A stretch of 64,000 nucleotides of DNA from Streptomyces sp. NBC_00461. Lineage in GTDB: Bacteria > Actinomycetota > Actinomycetes > Streptomycetales > Streptomycetaceae. The notes beneath the pieces were generated by a model. It did no database searches. It worked only from the letters and a program-made list of their open reading frames with translations, and had not been told where the DNA came from. Positions 26,522-36,496 of this stretch are shown piece after piece. Made by a program: the position numbers and the translations under genes. The stretch lies in the NCBI RefSeq assembly GCF_036013935.1, contig NZ_CP107902.1, forward strand, positions 1,426,001 through 1,490,000. The letters are read 5' to 3'. Numbering within the stretch: the stretch's first letter is position 1; every line of letters begins with the position of its first letter.

Positions 26522-27276
26522 TCAGCCGAGAGCGGCGAGCGCCTCGTCCAACACCCGCCGCAGCCGCAGGGCGTCGGTGGCCACGGCGCTCACGAGCACG
26601 GCGGGCCCGGCGAGCGGCACAAGCGCGGCCCCCTCGCCCAGCACCCGGGCCGCCACCGGCTCCGCCCCGAACTCCGGCCGTACGACGACGAGTTGCCCCA
26701 CGGCCCGATGTCCGCCCAGCACGGCAGGACCGTCCCAGCCGCCCGGCGCTCCGGGTCCACAGGCCAGTTCCTGGTCGAGCAGGGTCCGCCCCTCGACCCG
26801 CACGGTAAGACGACTGGTCAGCCGCCCGGGTTCCTCGCCGACCCGCCCGAGCACCTGTTCCTCTCGCAGCACGAGCCGCGCGCCGGCTCCGAGCTCGGCT
26901 CGCGTCGTGACGTACAGATCGCTGCCCTTGGCGGAGATCAACTGCTCGGGCAGCCACTCCAGTTCCGCCTCGTCGGCGACGTCGAGCCGCACGTCGTAGT
27001 GTGCCTCGCCCTTCGCCTGTCCGGGAAGCGCGATGGTGGCGGCGGCCGACCCGACACGCAGCCGCGCCCCGCGCTCCACCCTCGCCTCCACCGCGAACCG
27101 GTCCCCGCCGAGGGGCCCGCTCATCGCCCCGACGAGCATGACCCGCGCCTCGGCGCCACTCCCCCGCGTCCGCCGCAGCGCGAGCGGCCCGTCCCCCTCC
27201 AGCGCGGGAAGGGCCGTACCGCCCCTGCCGTCGTCCCGGGCGACGATCCGAGCGGTGGCCCGTACTCCGCTCACGA

Positions 27277-27280
<4 letters not shown>
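26522..27280 (-). CDS. ureD: Urease accessory protein UreD
   Basis: A 252-residue UreD/UreH, the scaffold that binds apo-urease and recruits UreF and UreG for nickel insertion. Sequence is beta-rich and fits the family ([15 protein letters not shown] is a typical block). GTG at 27280 overlaps the ureG stop by 4 bases; a second GTG lies six bases in. It is the last gene of the operon. No ureE is present, which is common in Streptomyces. Confidence 0.88.
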
Positions 27281-27960
<680 letters not shown>

Positions 27961-27983
27961 GGAGCGGCTCCTCTTGTTCCTTC

Positions 27984-28046
27984 TTCGGTGCACTCGTGTC
28001 TGTCTTTCCTTCGGTGCACTCTCGGCTGTATTTCTTCGGTGCGCTC
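27984..28046. repeat. Three TTCGGTGCACTC-type direct repeats
   Basis: Copies at 27984-27995, 28010-28021 and 28035-28046 (the last has GCGCTC) recur every 25-26 bp in the ureF-ureG gap, with T-rich spacers. They lie just upstream of the ureG ribosome site. Confidence 0.75.
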
Positions 28047-28060
28047 TCAGCACGGGTCCG

Positions 28061-28156
28061 GCCCGTTCAGCCCGTCCGGCGTTTGAGGACGAGGCCGTTC
28101 AGGCCGAAACGGGGGTCAGGGGGCGGAGCCCCCAGGGTCGGGACGGGAAGGGGCGA
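28061..28156. repeat. Interspersed intergenic repeat between ureF and ureG
   Basis: This roughly 95-bp block (GTCCGGCGTTTGAGGACGAG, then GCCGAAACGGGGGTC and hairpin GGGGGCGGAGCCCCC) is a sequence I recognise as recurring between genes in many Streptomyces genomes. It holds several short inverted repeats. It separates ureF from the rest of the operon by 211 bp. It has no coding content. Confidence 0.65.
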
Positions 28157-28171
28157 AGGGGGCGAACACAC

Positions 28172-28846
28172 CTACGAGGCGAACAACCGGACGCCCCAGG
28201 CGGCATGCAGCTCGGCGGCGATCTCCAGCAACGGCGCCGAAGCCGCGGGCAGTGCATCGACCCCCGCCTCGGCAACGACCCCCGCCGCCTCCACCGCCCG
28301 ATCCGCGACGCGATCCATCTCGGGCGCCAGCCGCGCGAGCACGCGCGTGGCGTCGAACGGATCAAGACTCAGCAACCGCACGGTCGCGCTCGCCGGCCCG
28401 CTCACACTCTCGTACGCCGCGCAGTAGGCCGCGTCCTCGGCCCCCAGCCCCGCCGCCCGAGCCGCAAGCCCCAACACCACCGGCTGATGCGCCCCCTTGG
28501 GGAACTCCCTTGCCACGGCGTCGAGTTCGTCCGCGGGCCAGGTCGCCCGAGCGGCCCGCATCAACTGCCGTCCGAGCTTGCGCGCAGCGAGCCGCAGCGC
28601 GGGCGACGGCGTGCGGGCATCCGCGGCCGCGTCGAGTTCCACGGGATCCACGCCGAGCGCGGCAGCCGCGGCCAGCGAGGCCGCGACCAGACCGGCCGTG
28701 TGCAACCGCCCCCGGCAGAAGCTCTCCAGGCTCGCGTCCCCGGTGATCCGCCCGGCCTTGACGGCCGCCTCGGCCCCGCCGGAGTGCGCGTGGCCGCCGG
28801 CGGGAAAGCGCCCGTCGGCCAGTACGAGAAGTGCTGCCCGCGACAT
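28172..28846 (-). CDS. ureF: Urease accessory protein UreF
   Basis: A 224-residue all-helical UreF, which acts with UreD and UreG on apo-urease. Family signs include the N-terminal LLVLADGRFPAGGHAHSGG and the GxVSGPA-like block YESVSGPASATVRLL. ATG at 28846. It follows ureC by 61 bases and is followed by an unusually long gap with repeats before ureG. Confidence 0.9.
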   Translation of the reverse strand: MSRAALLVLADGRFPAGGHAHSGGAEAAVKAGRITGDASLESFCRGRLHTAGLVAASLAAAAALGVDPVELDAAADARTPSPALRLAARKLGRQLMRAARATWPADELDAVAREFPKGAHQPVVLGLAARAAGLGAEDAAYCAAYESVSGPASATVRLLSLDPFDATRVLARLAPEMDRVADRAVEAAGVVAEAGVDALPAASAPLLEIAAELHAAWGVRLFAS

Positions 28847-28907
28847 CAGGACCACTCCGCCGGAAGGGTCAGAAGAGTCACAGGAGTCGGAGAAGTCGGA
28901 GGAGTCA

Positions 28908-30629
28908 TCAGAACAGGAAGTAGCGCTGGGCCATGGGCAGTTCGACGGCGGGCGCCGCCTCGACGAGTTCCCCGTCGATGTGCACGGCGAAGCTGTCGGG
29001 ATCGACCTGCACCCGTGGCCGCGCGTCGTTCTCGCGCATGTCGGCCTTGGTGACCCCGCGCGTCGACTCGATCGCGACGAACCGCTTGCCGAGCGAGAGC
29101 CGCTCCGGCAGCCCGTCCTCGATGGCGAGCGGTGCCACGAAGTTGAAGGAGTTCGCGGCGGGCGCCCGCCCGATCGCCCCGTACATCGGCCGCGGCAGAA
29201 TCGGCTGCGGCGTCGGGATCGACGCGTTGGCGTCGCCCATCTGCGCGTACGCGATCTGCCCGCCCTTGATGACGAGGTGCGGCTTGACGCCGAAGAACGC
29301 CGGCTCCCACAGCACCAGGTCGGCGAGCTTGCCGGTCTCCACCGATCCGACCTCGTGCGCAAGACCCTGCGCGAGGGCCGGATTGATCGTGTACTTGGCG
29401 ACGTAGCGCCGTACCCGATGGTTGTCGGCACGCCCGTCGCCCGGCAGCGCACCCCGGCGCCGCTTCATCACATGGGCCGTCTGCCAGGTCCGCATGACGA
29501 CCTCGCCCACGCGCCCCATGGCCTGGGCGTCCGACGAGATGATGGAGATCGCGCCCAGGTCGTGCAGTATGTCCTCGGCCCCGATGGTGGACGGCCGGAT
29601 CCGCGACTCGGCGAAGGCCAGGTCCTCCGGCACCGCCGCGTTGAGGTGGTGGCACACCATCAGCATGTCGAGGTGTTCCTCGGCCGTGTTGACGGTGAAG
29701 GGCCGCGTCGGGTTGGTCGAGCTGGGCAGCACGTGCGGCTCGGAGACGACGGTCATGATGTCCGGCGCGTGCCCGCCGCCCGCACCCTCGGTGTGGTACG
29801 CGTGGATGCCGCGCCCCGCGATGGCGGCGAGCGTGTCGCCCACGAACCCGGCCTCGTTGAGCGTGTCCGTGTGGATGGCGACCTGTACGCCGGTCCGGTC
29901 CGCGACCGTCAGCGAGGCGTCGATGACGGCAGGCGTCGAACCCCAGTCCTCATGCAGTTTCAGGCCGAGCGCGCCGCCGCGGATCTGCGACAGCATCGCC
30001 TCGTGCGAGACCGTGTTGCCCTTGCCGAGGAACCCGATGTTGAGCGGGTACTGCTCCATCGCCTCCAGCATCCGCGCGAGATGCCACGGACCGGGCGTCA
30101 CCGTCGTCGCCTTCGACCCCTCGGCCGGTCCCGTGCCACCGCCCACCAGCGTGGTGACACCGGCGGACAGCGCCTCGTCGGCGATCTGCGGGCAGATGAA
30201 GTGGACGTGCGCGTCGATGGCACCGGCGGTCACGATCCGCCCGTTGCCCGCGATGACCTCGGTCTCGGGCCCGATGACGAGGTCCGGGTGGACGCCGTCC
30301 ATGGTGTCGGGGTTGCCGGCCTTGCCGATGCCGGTGATCCGGCCGTCGCGGATGCCGATGTCGGCCTTGACGATGCCCCAGTGGTCGATGATCACGGCAC
30401 CCGTGATCACCGTGTCGGGGGTGCCGTCGGCGCGCGTGGCACGCGACTGGCCCATGGATTCGCGGATGACCTTGCCGCCGCCGAACACGGCCTCGTCACC
30501 GGCGAGTCCGGGACCGCCGGAACGATCCTCCTCGATCTCGATCAGCAGATCGGTGTCGGCGAGCCGGATGCGGTCGCCGGTGGTCGGGCCGAACAGGTCG
30601 GCGTACGCGGCGCGCGAGATCTCAGGCAT
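28908..30629 (-). CDS. ureC: Urease alpha subunit
   Basis: The 573-residue catalytic subunit hydrolysing urea to ammonia and carbamate. Nickel ligands are recognisable in order: [12 protein letters not shown] (two His), the carbamylated Lys in GLKLHEDWG, His in [10 protein letters not shown], His in [12 protein letters not shown] and Asp in [10 protein letters not shown]. The active-site flap His is in MVCHHLN. Length is normal. ATG at 30629 has GGAGGT eight bases upstream and overlaps the ureB end by 8 bases; the in-frame GTG at 30638 overlaps that ribosome site. Confidence 0.97.
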   Translation of the reverse strand: MPEISRAAYADLFGPTTGDRIRLADTDLLIEIEEDRSGGPGLAGDEAVFGGGKVIRESMGQSRATRADGTPDTVITGAVIIDHWGIVKADIGIRDGRITGIGKAGNPDTMDGVHPDLVIGPETEVIAGNGRIVTAGAIDAHVHFICPQIADEALSAGVTTLVGGGTGPAEGSKATTVTPGPWHLARMLEAMEQYPLNIGFLGKGNTVSHEAMLSQIRGGALGLKLHEDWGSTPAVIDASLTVADRTGVQVAIHTDTLNEAGFVGDTLAAIAGRGIHAYHTEGAGGGHAPDIMTVVSEPHVLPSSTNPTRPFTVNTAEEHLDMLMVCHHLNAAVPEDLAFAESRIRPSTIGAEDILHDLGAISIISSDAQAMGRVGEVVMRTWQTAHVMKRRRGALPGDGRADNHRVRRYVAKYTINPALAQGLAHEVGSVETGKLADLVLWEPAFFGVKPHLVIKGGQIAYAQMGDANASIPTPQPILPRPMYGAIGRAPAANSFNFVAPLAIEDGLPERLSLGKRFVAIESTRGVTKADMRENDARPRVQVDPDSFAVHIDGELVEAAPAVELPMAQRYFLF

Positions 30630-30933
30630 CGAGGGCACCTCCGGTCTCGCCGCGCAGGCCGGGCACCACGCGGGCGCCGGCGAGCGGAACGAGTTCGACG
30701 TCTACGGGGATGCCGGGCTCGAAGCGCACGGCCGTACCGGCGGCGATGTTGAGCCGCCTGCCGCGCGCGGCGGCCCGGTCGAAGTCCAGACCGGGGTTGG
30801 CCTCGGCGAAGTGGTAGTGGGAGCCGACCTGGACGGGCCGGTCGGCGGCGTTGAGGACGGTCAGCCGGATGACCTCGCGGCCCTCGTTGTACACGACGGG
30901 CTCGTCCGCGAACAGGATCTCGCCGGGAATCAT
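30622..30933 (-). CDS. ureB: Urease beta subunit
   Basis: A 103-residue structural subunit: [19 protein letters not shown] and [18 protein letters not shown] are near-invariant UreB blocks. It overlaps ureC and follows ureA by 9 bases, so the three subunits are translated together. Confidence 0.96.
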   Translation of the reverse strand: MIPGEILFADEPVVYNEGREVIRLTVLNAADRPVQVGSHYHFAEANPGLDFDRAAARGRRLNIAAGTAVRFEPGIPVDVELVPLAGARVVPGLRGETGGALDA

Positions 30934-30942
30934 CGGGGCACC

Positions 30943-31245
30943 TCAGACGATCGGGTCGTGGACGGTGACGAGCTTGGTGCCGTCGGGGAAGGTCGCCTCG
31001 ACCTGCACGTCGTGGATCATCTCCGGGATGCCGTCCATGACGTCGTCGCGGGTGAGCAGTTTGCGCCCGGAGGACATGAGCTCGGCGACCGTACGGCCGT
31101 CACGGGCGCCTTCGAGGATGTGGGAGGTGATCAGCGCGACCGCCTCGGGGTGGTTGAGCCTGAGTCCACGGGCCCGGCGCTTCTCGGCCACGTCGGCCGC
31201 CACGTGGATGAGCAGCCTCTCCTGCTCGTGCGGTGTCAGTTGCAC
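30943..31245 (-). CDS. ureA: Urease gamma subunit
   Basis: A 100-residue subunit with [32 protein letters not shown] and [23 protein letters not shown] at 31245 follows GAGGTGG. It is the first gene of ureABCFGD, transcribed leftward. The upstream 88 bases to the TetR gene must hold the promoter. Confidence 0.96.
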   Translation of the reverse strand: MQLTPHEQERLLIHVAADVAEKRRARGLRLNHPEAVALITSHILEGARDGRTVAELMSSGRKLLTRDDVMDGIPEMIHDVQVEATFPDGTKLVTVHDPIV

Positions 31246-31333
31246 GTCCCACCTCACAGTCCTCGCTCCGGACCGTGCGGGGTCCGGTTGCCTCAGCCCC
31301 GGGGCAAAGTCCCTGGTGGCGTGGATCGAGAGG

Positions 31334-31984
31334 CTAGTTGGACCGGGTTTCAAGCACGTTAACCGAGTTGTGATCCCGCACGCTCATCAACGCCCGCAGA
31401 CCGTCGCGCAGGACGTCGGCCGGCATCGGCCCGAAGAGGGCCTGCTGTGCGAGGAAGCCCATCGCTGACGCCATCATCGTGCGGGCCACGTGGTCCGGGG
31501 CCACGTCCGGCCGCATCGTCCCCGCGTCCTGGTACGCCTGCACGATCCGCGCCCAGGCCTCCTGCACACCGCCGTAGCCGTCGCGCAGAAGGGCCGCCAG
31601 CTCGTCGTTGCGGAGTGTCTCCGTCCACACCTGGACGACCAGGCGCGGGAAGGCGGGCCGCCCGTCCACGGTCACGGACTCCTTGGTGGAGAGGACGCGG
31701 CTGAGGACCGAGGCGACCAGGAGGTCCGGGGGCGGGGGCGGGCTGCTGCGGGCCGCCTCCTCGAAGCCCTCATGGACCTGGCCGAGCACCTCCCCGACGA
31801 TGGCCGCGATGAGCTCCTCCTTGCCGCTGAAGTAGCGGTACACGGCCCCGGCGGACAGATCGACCTCCTTCAGCACGTCCTGCATGGACGTGGCGTGGAA
31901 TCCGTTGCGGGCGAAGCAGCGGGCGGCGCCGTCGAGGATCTGCCGGCGGCGGGCGTCGAGGTGTTCCTGGGATACGCGGGCCAT
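31334..31984 (-). CDS. TetR-family regulator
   Basis: A 216-residue TetR protein with the helix-turn-helix [38 protein letters not shown] (quoted here as pieces [14 protein letters not shown] and [16 protein letters not shown]). The C-terminal domain resembles TetR_C groups of efflux repressors. ATG at 31984. It is divergent from the membrane protein gene at 32136, and two copies of a 19-bp element occupy the gap; it most likely represses that gene and itself. Confidence 0.88.
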   Translation of the reverse strand: MARVSQEHLDARRRQILDGAARCFARNGFHATSMQDVLKEVDLSAGAVYRYFSGKEELIAAIVGEVLGQVHEGFEEAARSSPPPPPDLLVASVLSRVLSTKESVTVDGRPAFPRLVVQVWTETLRNDELAALLRDGYGGVQEAWARIVQAYQDAGTMRPDVAPDHVARTMMASAMGFLAQQALFGPMPADVLRDGLRALMSVRDHNSVNVLETRSN

Positions 31985-31996
31985 GGTTCCCAAATT

Positions 31997-32071
31997 AAAA
32001 CGAACATTCCTTCTTGACAAGGCGCACGGACGGCGGGACGGTGGAGACACCCAAAACGAACGATCCTTCTT
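31997..32071. promoter_or_regulatory. Twin 19-bp operator candidates and a TTGACA box
   Basis: AAAACGAAC-N2-TCCTTCTT occurs at 31997-32015 and again at 32053-32071, differing only in the two middle bases. Each is a degenerate palindrome (AACGAAC against AAGGATC/AAGGAAT). TTGACA at 32014-32019 overlaps the first copy and could be a -35 box for the rightward gene. Placement on both sides of the promoter fits repression by the neighbouring TetR protein. Confidence 0.55.
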
Positions 32072-32135
32072 TTTATTCTCGCTCCCGCTCCCGCTCCCGC
32101 CCCCCTCCCGCTCTCGATCCCGGAAAGGGAACCCC

Positions 32136-33149
32136 ATGCCCACCGACTCCGCTACGCCCACGAAGGCGCACCGCCGACGTCTGATCGCGGTCGTCGTCCT
32201 CGTCCCGGTGCTCGCCGCACTGGCGCTGTGGGCCTTCGCCTGGCCCGCCGCCCGCACCGCACCCCGCGACCTGCCGCTCGGCGTGGCCGGCCCCCCGGCC
32301 GCGACGGCCCAGCTGGAGAGGCAACTGGGGCAGAAGGAGGGCGCCTTCGAGATCCACCACTACTCCGACGAGACCGCGGCCCGCCACGCCGTCGAGGACC
32401 GGACCGTATACGGCGCGGTGGCCGTGACGCCCCAGGGGCCCGAACTGCTGACCGCGTCGGCCGCGAGCCCGATGGTCGCGCAGCTGCTGCGGCAGGCGGT
32501 GGGAGAGCAGGCCTCGGCCGCCGGCACGCAGATCCGTACGGTCGACGTCGTGGCCGCCCCGGCGAACGACCCCCGTGGCGCGGCACTGAACTCCAGCGTG
32601 CTGCCGCTCGCCCTGGCCGGGATCGCGGCGGGCGCGGTGGTGACCATGCTCGGGCTGCGCGGCGTCCGCGCCGTGGCCGCCCTGGTCGTTTCCGCCGGCC
32701 TGGTGGGCGTGGCCGCGGCCTGTATCGCGCACAGCTGGCTCGGGGTGCTCACCGGCGACTGGTGGGCGGAGGCCGCCGTGCTGGGCCTGTCGACACTGGC
32801 CGTGAGCGGCGCCGTCGCCGGGCTAGCCGCCCTTCTCGGCCGGGCCGGCCTCGGGATCGCCTCCGGCGTCGTGATGCTGTTCGGCAACCCTTTCTCCGGC
32901 GCGGCGTCGGCCCCGCAGATGCTGCCGGAGCCGGTCGGCGCGATCGGGCAGTGGCTGCCACCGGGCGCGAGCACGACCCTGCTCCGCTCGGTGTCGTTCT
33001 TCGACGGCGCGGCGGCGACCGGCCCCGTCCTGACACTCACCTGGTGGGCCGTGCTGGGCCTGGGCGCCGTACTGCTCGGCCAGGCGCTCAAGGCGCGCGC
33101 CAGGACGGGCGAGCCGGCCGCCGAGCGGGAGCTCGCCCGCGTCGGCTGA
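32136..33149 (+). CDS. Multi-pass membrane protein, YhgE/ABC-2-like
   Basis: A 337-residue protein with one N-terminal membrane segment (about 15-38), an outside domain (about 40-145) and about six further segments. This layout resembles ABC-2/YhgE-Pip type export proteins without an ATPase. ATG at 32136 follows GGAAAGGGA. Control by the divergent TetR gene is likely, as for drug or membrane-stress exporters. No substrate can be named. Confidence 0.72.
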   Translation: MPTDSATPTKAHRRRLIAVVVLVPVLAALALWAFAWPAARTAPRDLPLGVAGPPAATAQLERQLGQKEGAFEIHHYSDETAARHAVEDRTVYGAVAVTPQGPELLTASAASPMVAQLLRQAVGEQASAAGTQIRTVDVVAAPANDPRGAALNSSVLPLALAGIAAGAVVTMLGLRGVRAVAALVVSAGLVGVAAACIAHSWLGVLTGDWWAEAAVLGLSTLAVSGAVAGLAALLGRAGLGIASGVVMLFGNPFSGAASAPQMLPEPVGAIGQWLPPGASTTLLRSVSFFDGAAATGPVLTLTWWAVLGLGAVLLGQALKARARTGEPAAERELARVG

Positions 33150-33169
33150 TCGCCCGTCATATCCGACCG

Positions 33170-33211
33170 ACCGTGCATCCCCGCTGTAGCGGACGGGGGT
33201 GCACGGTCTTT
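33170..33211 (+). terminator. Hairpin with T run after the membrane protein gene
   Basis: ACCGTGCATCCCCG (33170-33183) pairs with 33194-33207 with one G-T wobble, 10-base loop, then CTTTT. A classical rho-independent form. Confidence 0.8.
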
Positions 33212-33262
33212 TCGTCTATTACGAGGGATCCGCATCCGCCTCTTGTGCAAGGGATCCGTCTC

Positions 33263-33550
33263 CTACGAGGGACCCGGCCCCCGATGGTGCGCGGCGATGC
33301 CGAAGCGCTGCTGTTCGCGGGGAGCGGACGCCGCCTCGCGGACGGTGGAGACCGAGCTGATCACCTGGTCCTCGGCCGGCTCCTGGATCTCCTGGAGTTC
33401 CTCGAGTCGTGCGAGGTCAGCGGCGGAGACAAGGGCGACGAGGGGCTTGCCATGCCGCGTCACGACGACGCGCTCACCGCCGTACACCACCCGGTTGATC
33501 AGGTCGGCGAGCTCAGCCCTGGCTTGCGTCACCGGAATCTCGTAGGCCAT
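33263..33550 (-). CDS. Phd/YefM-type antitoxin without visible toxin
   Basis: A 95-residue protein whose first 60 residues are a Phd/YefM fold: [44 protein letters not shown]. The tail (about 60-95) is longer than usual and unlike a toxin-binding helix I know. No RelE/Doc-like gene adjoins it; downstream is the convergent terminator. The start is 63 bases from the divergent clpP start, so both promoters share that gap. Confidence 0.8.
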   Translation of the reverse strand: MAYEIPVTQARAELADLINRVVYGGERVVVTRHGKPLVALVSAADLARLEELQEIQEPAEDQVISSVSTVREAASAPREQQRFGIAAHHRGPGPS

Positions 33551-33613
33551 GCCCCCATCATAACGTCACGTACGTCCTGTACATTTTTTACAGACGCCGA
33601 AGGAGGGGCACCC

Positions 33614-34249
33614 ATGACCCGACCGACCGCCCGCTATGTCCTGCCCGAGATCACCGAGCGCACGAGCTACGGGCACAAGTCGCTGGATCCGTACTCGAAG
33701 CTGCTGGAGGAGCGGATCGTCTTCCTCGGGACGCAGGTCGACGACACCTCGGCGAACGACGTGATGGCGCAGCTCATGTATCTGGAGCACAAGGACCCGG
33801 ACCGGGACATCGCGCTGTACATCAACTCGCCCGGCGGCTCGTTCAGTGCCATGACGGCGCTCTACGACACGATCCAGTACGTCACCTGCGACGTGGCGAC
33901 GACCTGTCTGGGGCAGGCGGGTTCCTCCGCCGCGGTGCTGCTGGCCGCCGGCACGCCGGGCAAGCGGTTCGTGCTGCCGGGCGCCCGCGTGGTGATCCAT
34001 CAGCCGTCGCTAGCCGAGCCCGTCGAGGGGCAGGCCAGCGATCTGGCCATCCAGGCCGAGGAGTTGACGCGGATGCGCTCCCGCCTGGAGGAGATGCTCG
34101 TACGGCACACGGGACGCAGCGCGCAGCAGGTGAACGCGGACATCGAGCGGGACAAGATCCTGGATGCCCAGGGAGCGGTGGAGTACGGGCTGGTGGACCA
34201 GATCATCCCCAGCCGCCGGACCACCCTCGCCCCGCCCACCGGTCGGTGA
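33614..34249 (+). CDS. ATP-dependent Clp protease proteolytic subunit (ClpP3 type)
   Basis: A 211-residue serine protease subunit. The catalytic Ser is in [15 protein letters not shown] (GQAAS consensus), His in VVIHQPS and Asp in DIERDKIL; all three are present. The start [15 protein letters not shown] is typical of Streptomyces ClpP3, whose genes usually pair with clpP4; here no second clpP follows, only a 102-residue protein. AGGAGGGG precedes the ATG. The spacer carries the AT-rich palindrome TGTA-N7-TACA, a possible operator. It likely assembles with ClpP subunits encoded elsewhere. Confidence 0.92.
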   Translation: MTRPTARYVLPEITERTSYGHKSLDPYSKLLEERIVFLGTQVDDTSANDVMAQLMYLEHKDPDRDIALYINSPGGSFSAMTALYDTIQYVTCDVATTCLGQAGSSAAVLLAAGTPGKRFVLPGARVVIHQPSLAEPVEGQASDLAIQAEELTRMRSRLEEMLVRHTGRSAQQVNADIERDKILDAQGAVEYGLVDQIIPSRRTTLAPPTGR

Positions 34250-34256
34250 GCGCCCG

Positions 34257-34565
34257 GTGCTCCCGCCCGAACTTCCTCCGCTGCCCGCTCTCACGCGCGC
34301 CGAGGGAGAGCTGATCGACCGTTACCTCGACGTGGTCGACCTGCTCGGCCGTATCAATCCGGCGCACGAAGGGGACACGTATCGCGGACTGCGTGCCGCG
34401 CAGGCTCTGGTGAGCCAGGCGGCGGCGCTGCGCGACGCGCTGGCGCTGATGCACCGTCGGGGCGAGAACGAGTTGCACGCCCCGACTCTGGGACGCGCCC
34501 TCAGGGTGCTGGACGGCGAGCGGCGCACGGCCAGGGTCACCCTGCCGCCCCACACCCCCAGTTGA
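34257..34565 (+). CDS. Helical protein following clpP, unknown function
   Basis: A 102-residue mostly helical protein starting at GTG 34257, 7 bases after clpP. It contains RYLDVVDLLGRINPAHEGD and ALRDALALMHRRGENELHA. The close spacing and the terminator after it indicate an operon with clpP. I know no characterised relative. Confidence 0.62.
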   Translation: MLPPELPPLPALTRAEGELIDRYLDVVDLLGRINPAHEGDTYRGLRAAQALVSQAAALRDALALMHRRGENELHAPTLGRALRVLDGERRTARVTLPPHTPS

Positions 34566-34577
34566 AGCGGGTTCGAC

Positions 34578-34617
34578 CGGTCCGGACACCTCGCCGCGGC
34601 GCGAGGTGTCCGGACCG
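34578..34617 (+). terminator. 17-bp perfect hairpin ending the clpP operon
   Basis: CGGTCCGGACACCTCGC (34578-34594) and its exact complement at 34601-34617 with a 6-base loop, 12 bases after the stop. Confidence 0.88.
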
Positions 34618-34954
34618 ACGTTCAAACGGACCAAACGGCGTACCGCCTTTTGGTGGACGCGAGGCTCCCTTTTCGGGGCCGTCGGAGTTGCGCAACGCGC
34701 GTGGCCCGAGGGCGGAATGATGCGTTCCGCCGCTGGTCCGGGGCTCGTCGGGGGCCTCAACATCCGTTCGAACACAGGGGTGTCCACCCGAACGGGTGAG
34801 TGGTGAGTAACAACACAAAGTCACGGTTCCATTGGGTTTTTCTGACTTCTGTAGGTGAAGATCCCTGTCTGACGACAAGACCCCGCCACAGCGGCGGGGC
34901 GATCCGGGCGGACGCCGAGTCCTGCCGCCGCACGGATGACCGGTCGACAGGAGT

Positions 34955-35121
34955 GGATCGGCAGGAGTGGAGGACCCAGGCAAGACGGGTCGCCGGAACG
35001 GCCGTCTCCGTAGGGAGACGCCGGGTCGAGCAGCCCTTGGGGTGAAGCCGCGTCAGCGGCCGGGCAACTTCGCCAGCCCGAATCCGACAGGTCATCCTTC
35101 ACAGGCGGCTGACGAAGGGTT
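34955..35121 (+). promoter_or_regulatory. c-di-AMP (ydaO/yuaA) riboswitch
   Basis: The leader of the NlpC/P60 gene contains the hallmark pieces of this riboswitch: GGAGTGGAGGACCCAGGCAA, GGGTGAAGCCGCG, CGGCCGGGCAAC, and CAGCCCGAATCCGACAGGTC followed by ATCCTTCACAGGCG. The class is known ahead of cell-wall hydrolase genes in Actinobacteria, turning them off at high c-di-AMP. The exact 5' edge is uncertain; hairpin CCCCGCC-N5-GGCGGGG lies further upstream (about 34882-34900). The earlier part of the 560-bp gap (34618-34900) holds the promoter and no gene I can see. Confidence 0.82.
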
Positions 35122-35125
35122 GCGC

Positions 35126-35599
35126 ATGTCTGCGCTCAATCGTGTCCCGTCGCTGATGGCCCGGGCCGGCACGGCCTCGGCGCTCACCATCGCCGCCGTG
35201 GGCGGCTCCATCGTGGTCCCGGGTGTCGCTTCCGACGCCGCGGCCGCCACGCCCGCGACGAAGGCACTTCAGATCGCGGCCTCCAAGAAGGGTTCCCCGT
35301 ACAAGTGGGGCGCCTCGGGGCCGCGCAGGTTCGACTGCTCAGGGCTCACGCTGTACTCGTTCAAGAAGGCGGGCAAGAAGCTCCCCCGGACGGCTGCCCA
35401 GCAGTACAACAAGTCCCACCACATCTCCTCGAAGAGCCGCAAGGCCGGAGACCTCGTGTTCTTCCACTCGGGCTCCAGCGTCTACCACGTGGGCATCTAC
35501 GCAGGGAAGGGGAAGATCTGGCACGCCCCGAAGACCGGGGACGTCGTGAAACTGCAGAAGATCTGGACCAACAGCGTTTGGTACGGCCGGATCAGCTGA
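35126..35599 (+). CDS. Secreted NlpC/P60 peptidoglycan hydrolase
   Basis: A 157-residue exported endopeptidase cutting cell-wall stem peptides. A signal peptide covers residues 1-41 (ending SDAAAA). The catalytic Cys is in RRFDCSGLTLY, the His in YHVGIYAG and the third residue in WHAPKTGD. It is a bare catalytic domain without wall-binding repeats. Control by the upstream c-di-AMP riboswitch is expected. A terminator hairpin follows. Confidence 0.92.
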   Translation: MSALNRVPSLMARAGTASALTIAAVGGSIVVPGVASDAAAATPATKALQIAASKKGSPYKWGASGPRRFDCSGLTLYSFKKAGKKLPRTAAQQYNKSHHISSKSRKAGDLVFFHSGSSVYHVGIYAGKGKIWHAPKTGDVVKLQKIWTNSVWYGRIS

Positions 35600-35603
35600 C
35601 TCT

Positions 35604-35647
35604 CCCGCGGGGGCGACGCCGACCTGACAGGCCGTCGCCCCCGCGGG
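35604..35647 (+). terminator. Hairpin after NlpC/P60 gene
   Basis: CCCGCGGGGGCGACG (35604-35618) pairs perfectly with 35633-35647; loop 14 bases; starts 4 bases after the stop. The rest of the gap to 35824 shows no gene. Confidence 0.85.
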
Positions 35648-35824
35648 GCCTTCCACGGGCTCGGCACACAGCCGAGGGGGAAACCCCCGCCGCCCTGCCG
35701 CCGGAGCCCTCACCGCGCCCTGACGGCCCCTCTGGACGGGGCCGGGGCACCACGGGCCGTGTCGCCACGCTCTCGCTTCCGCTCTCGCTTTTCGCCCCTC
35801 GCGGCCGCGCCGTGCACCTCGGCG

Positions 35825-36283
35825 CTAGGGCTCCTGCTGTCCCGCTGCCCGCACCGGCTCGGCCGGGACGGTCCACGGAAGTTCGATGGACACCGTCTTG
35901 CCGCCCTCCCGGGTGGGACGCACCCGGAGCCTGCCACCGCACTCGGCCGCCAGCCAGCGGACGATCACCATGCCCCGGCCGTTGTCCTGCTGGACGGCGG
36001 CGGGCAGCCGTTTCGGGAGACGGGGATGACTGTCGGTGACGCCGATGCGGAGCTGTTCGTCATGGTGGAGCTCGACGTCCACCGTGAAGGTGGGTGACAG
36101 CCCGAAGGTGTGCTGTACGGCGTTGGTGGCGAGTTCGGAGACGATGAGCCGGATGGTCTCGGAGGTTTCCGTGCCCGCCGGCAATCCCCATTCCGCCAGC
36201 GTGTCGACCACGTAGCCGCGGGCCGCGGCAACCGAGGCGGGATCGCTCGGCAGAGTGACGGATGCTTCCAGATGGTCTGCCAT
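35825..36283 (-). CDS. Anti-sigma-type ATP-binding protein (HATPase)
   Basis: A 152-residue RsbW/SpoIIAB-like protein: N-box LIVSELATNAVQH and G-box NGRGMVIVRWLA are clear. In Streptomyces such genes regularly stand divergent from an XRE-DUF397 pair, as here. The function of the set is tied to developmental control in the cases known (abaA- and bldB-related loci), so a regulatory role in differentiation is plausible, not shown. Confidence 0.86.
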   Translation of the reverse strand: MADHLEASVTLPSDPASVAAARGYVVDTLAEWGLPAGTETSETIRLIVSELATNAVQHTFGLSPTFTVDVELHHDEQLRIGVTDSHPRLPKRLPAAVQQDNGRGMVIVRWLAAECGGRLRVRPTREGGKTVSIELPWTVPAEPVRAAGQQEP

Positions 36284-36409
36284 GGCGCGGTCGTCCCTTT
36301 CCCACGGGACCGGAGTCCGACACGGAGCGGATGGTTCGAGTACGGTCCCGGACTGGTGCTTCGTCGCCAGAGTGCCATTACCGCAGACGTCACGGGTGGC
36401 GATCCACCA

Positions 36410-36425
36410 AGATATGCATATATCT
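36410..36425. promoter_or_regulatory. AT-rich inverted repeat in the HATPase/XRE divergent promoter
   Basis: AGATAT-GCAT-ATATCT is the only AT-rich inverted repeat in the 213-bp gap. It could be an operator for the XRE protein or contain a -10 region. Confidence 0.4.
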
Positions 36426-36496
36426 GTCGCTCAAAGCGGTGAACTCTGCGACGGGAGACCGTATTGGGGTGGCCCGGAGGGAGTAAGGAGTAACGC

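Noticed and set aside
27984..28046. Possible CRISPR array (three spaced repeats)
   Set aside because: Units are only 12 bp, spacers 13-14 bp, three copies, and no cas genes nearby.
28497..30752. A 751-residue plus-strand frame
   Set aside because: Antisense of ureC and ureF.
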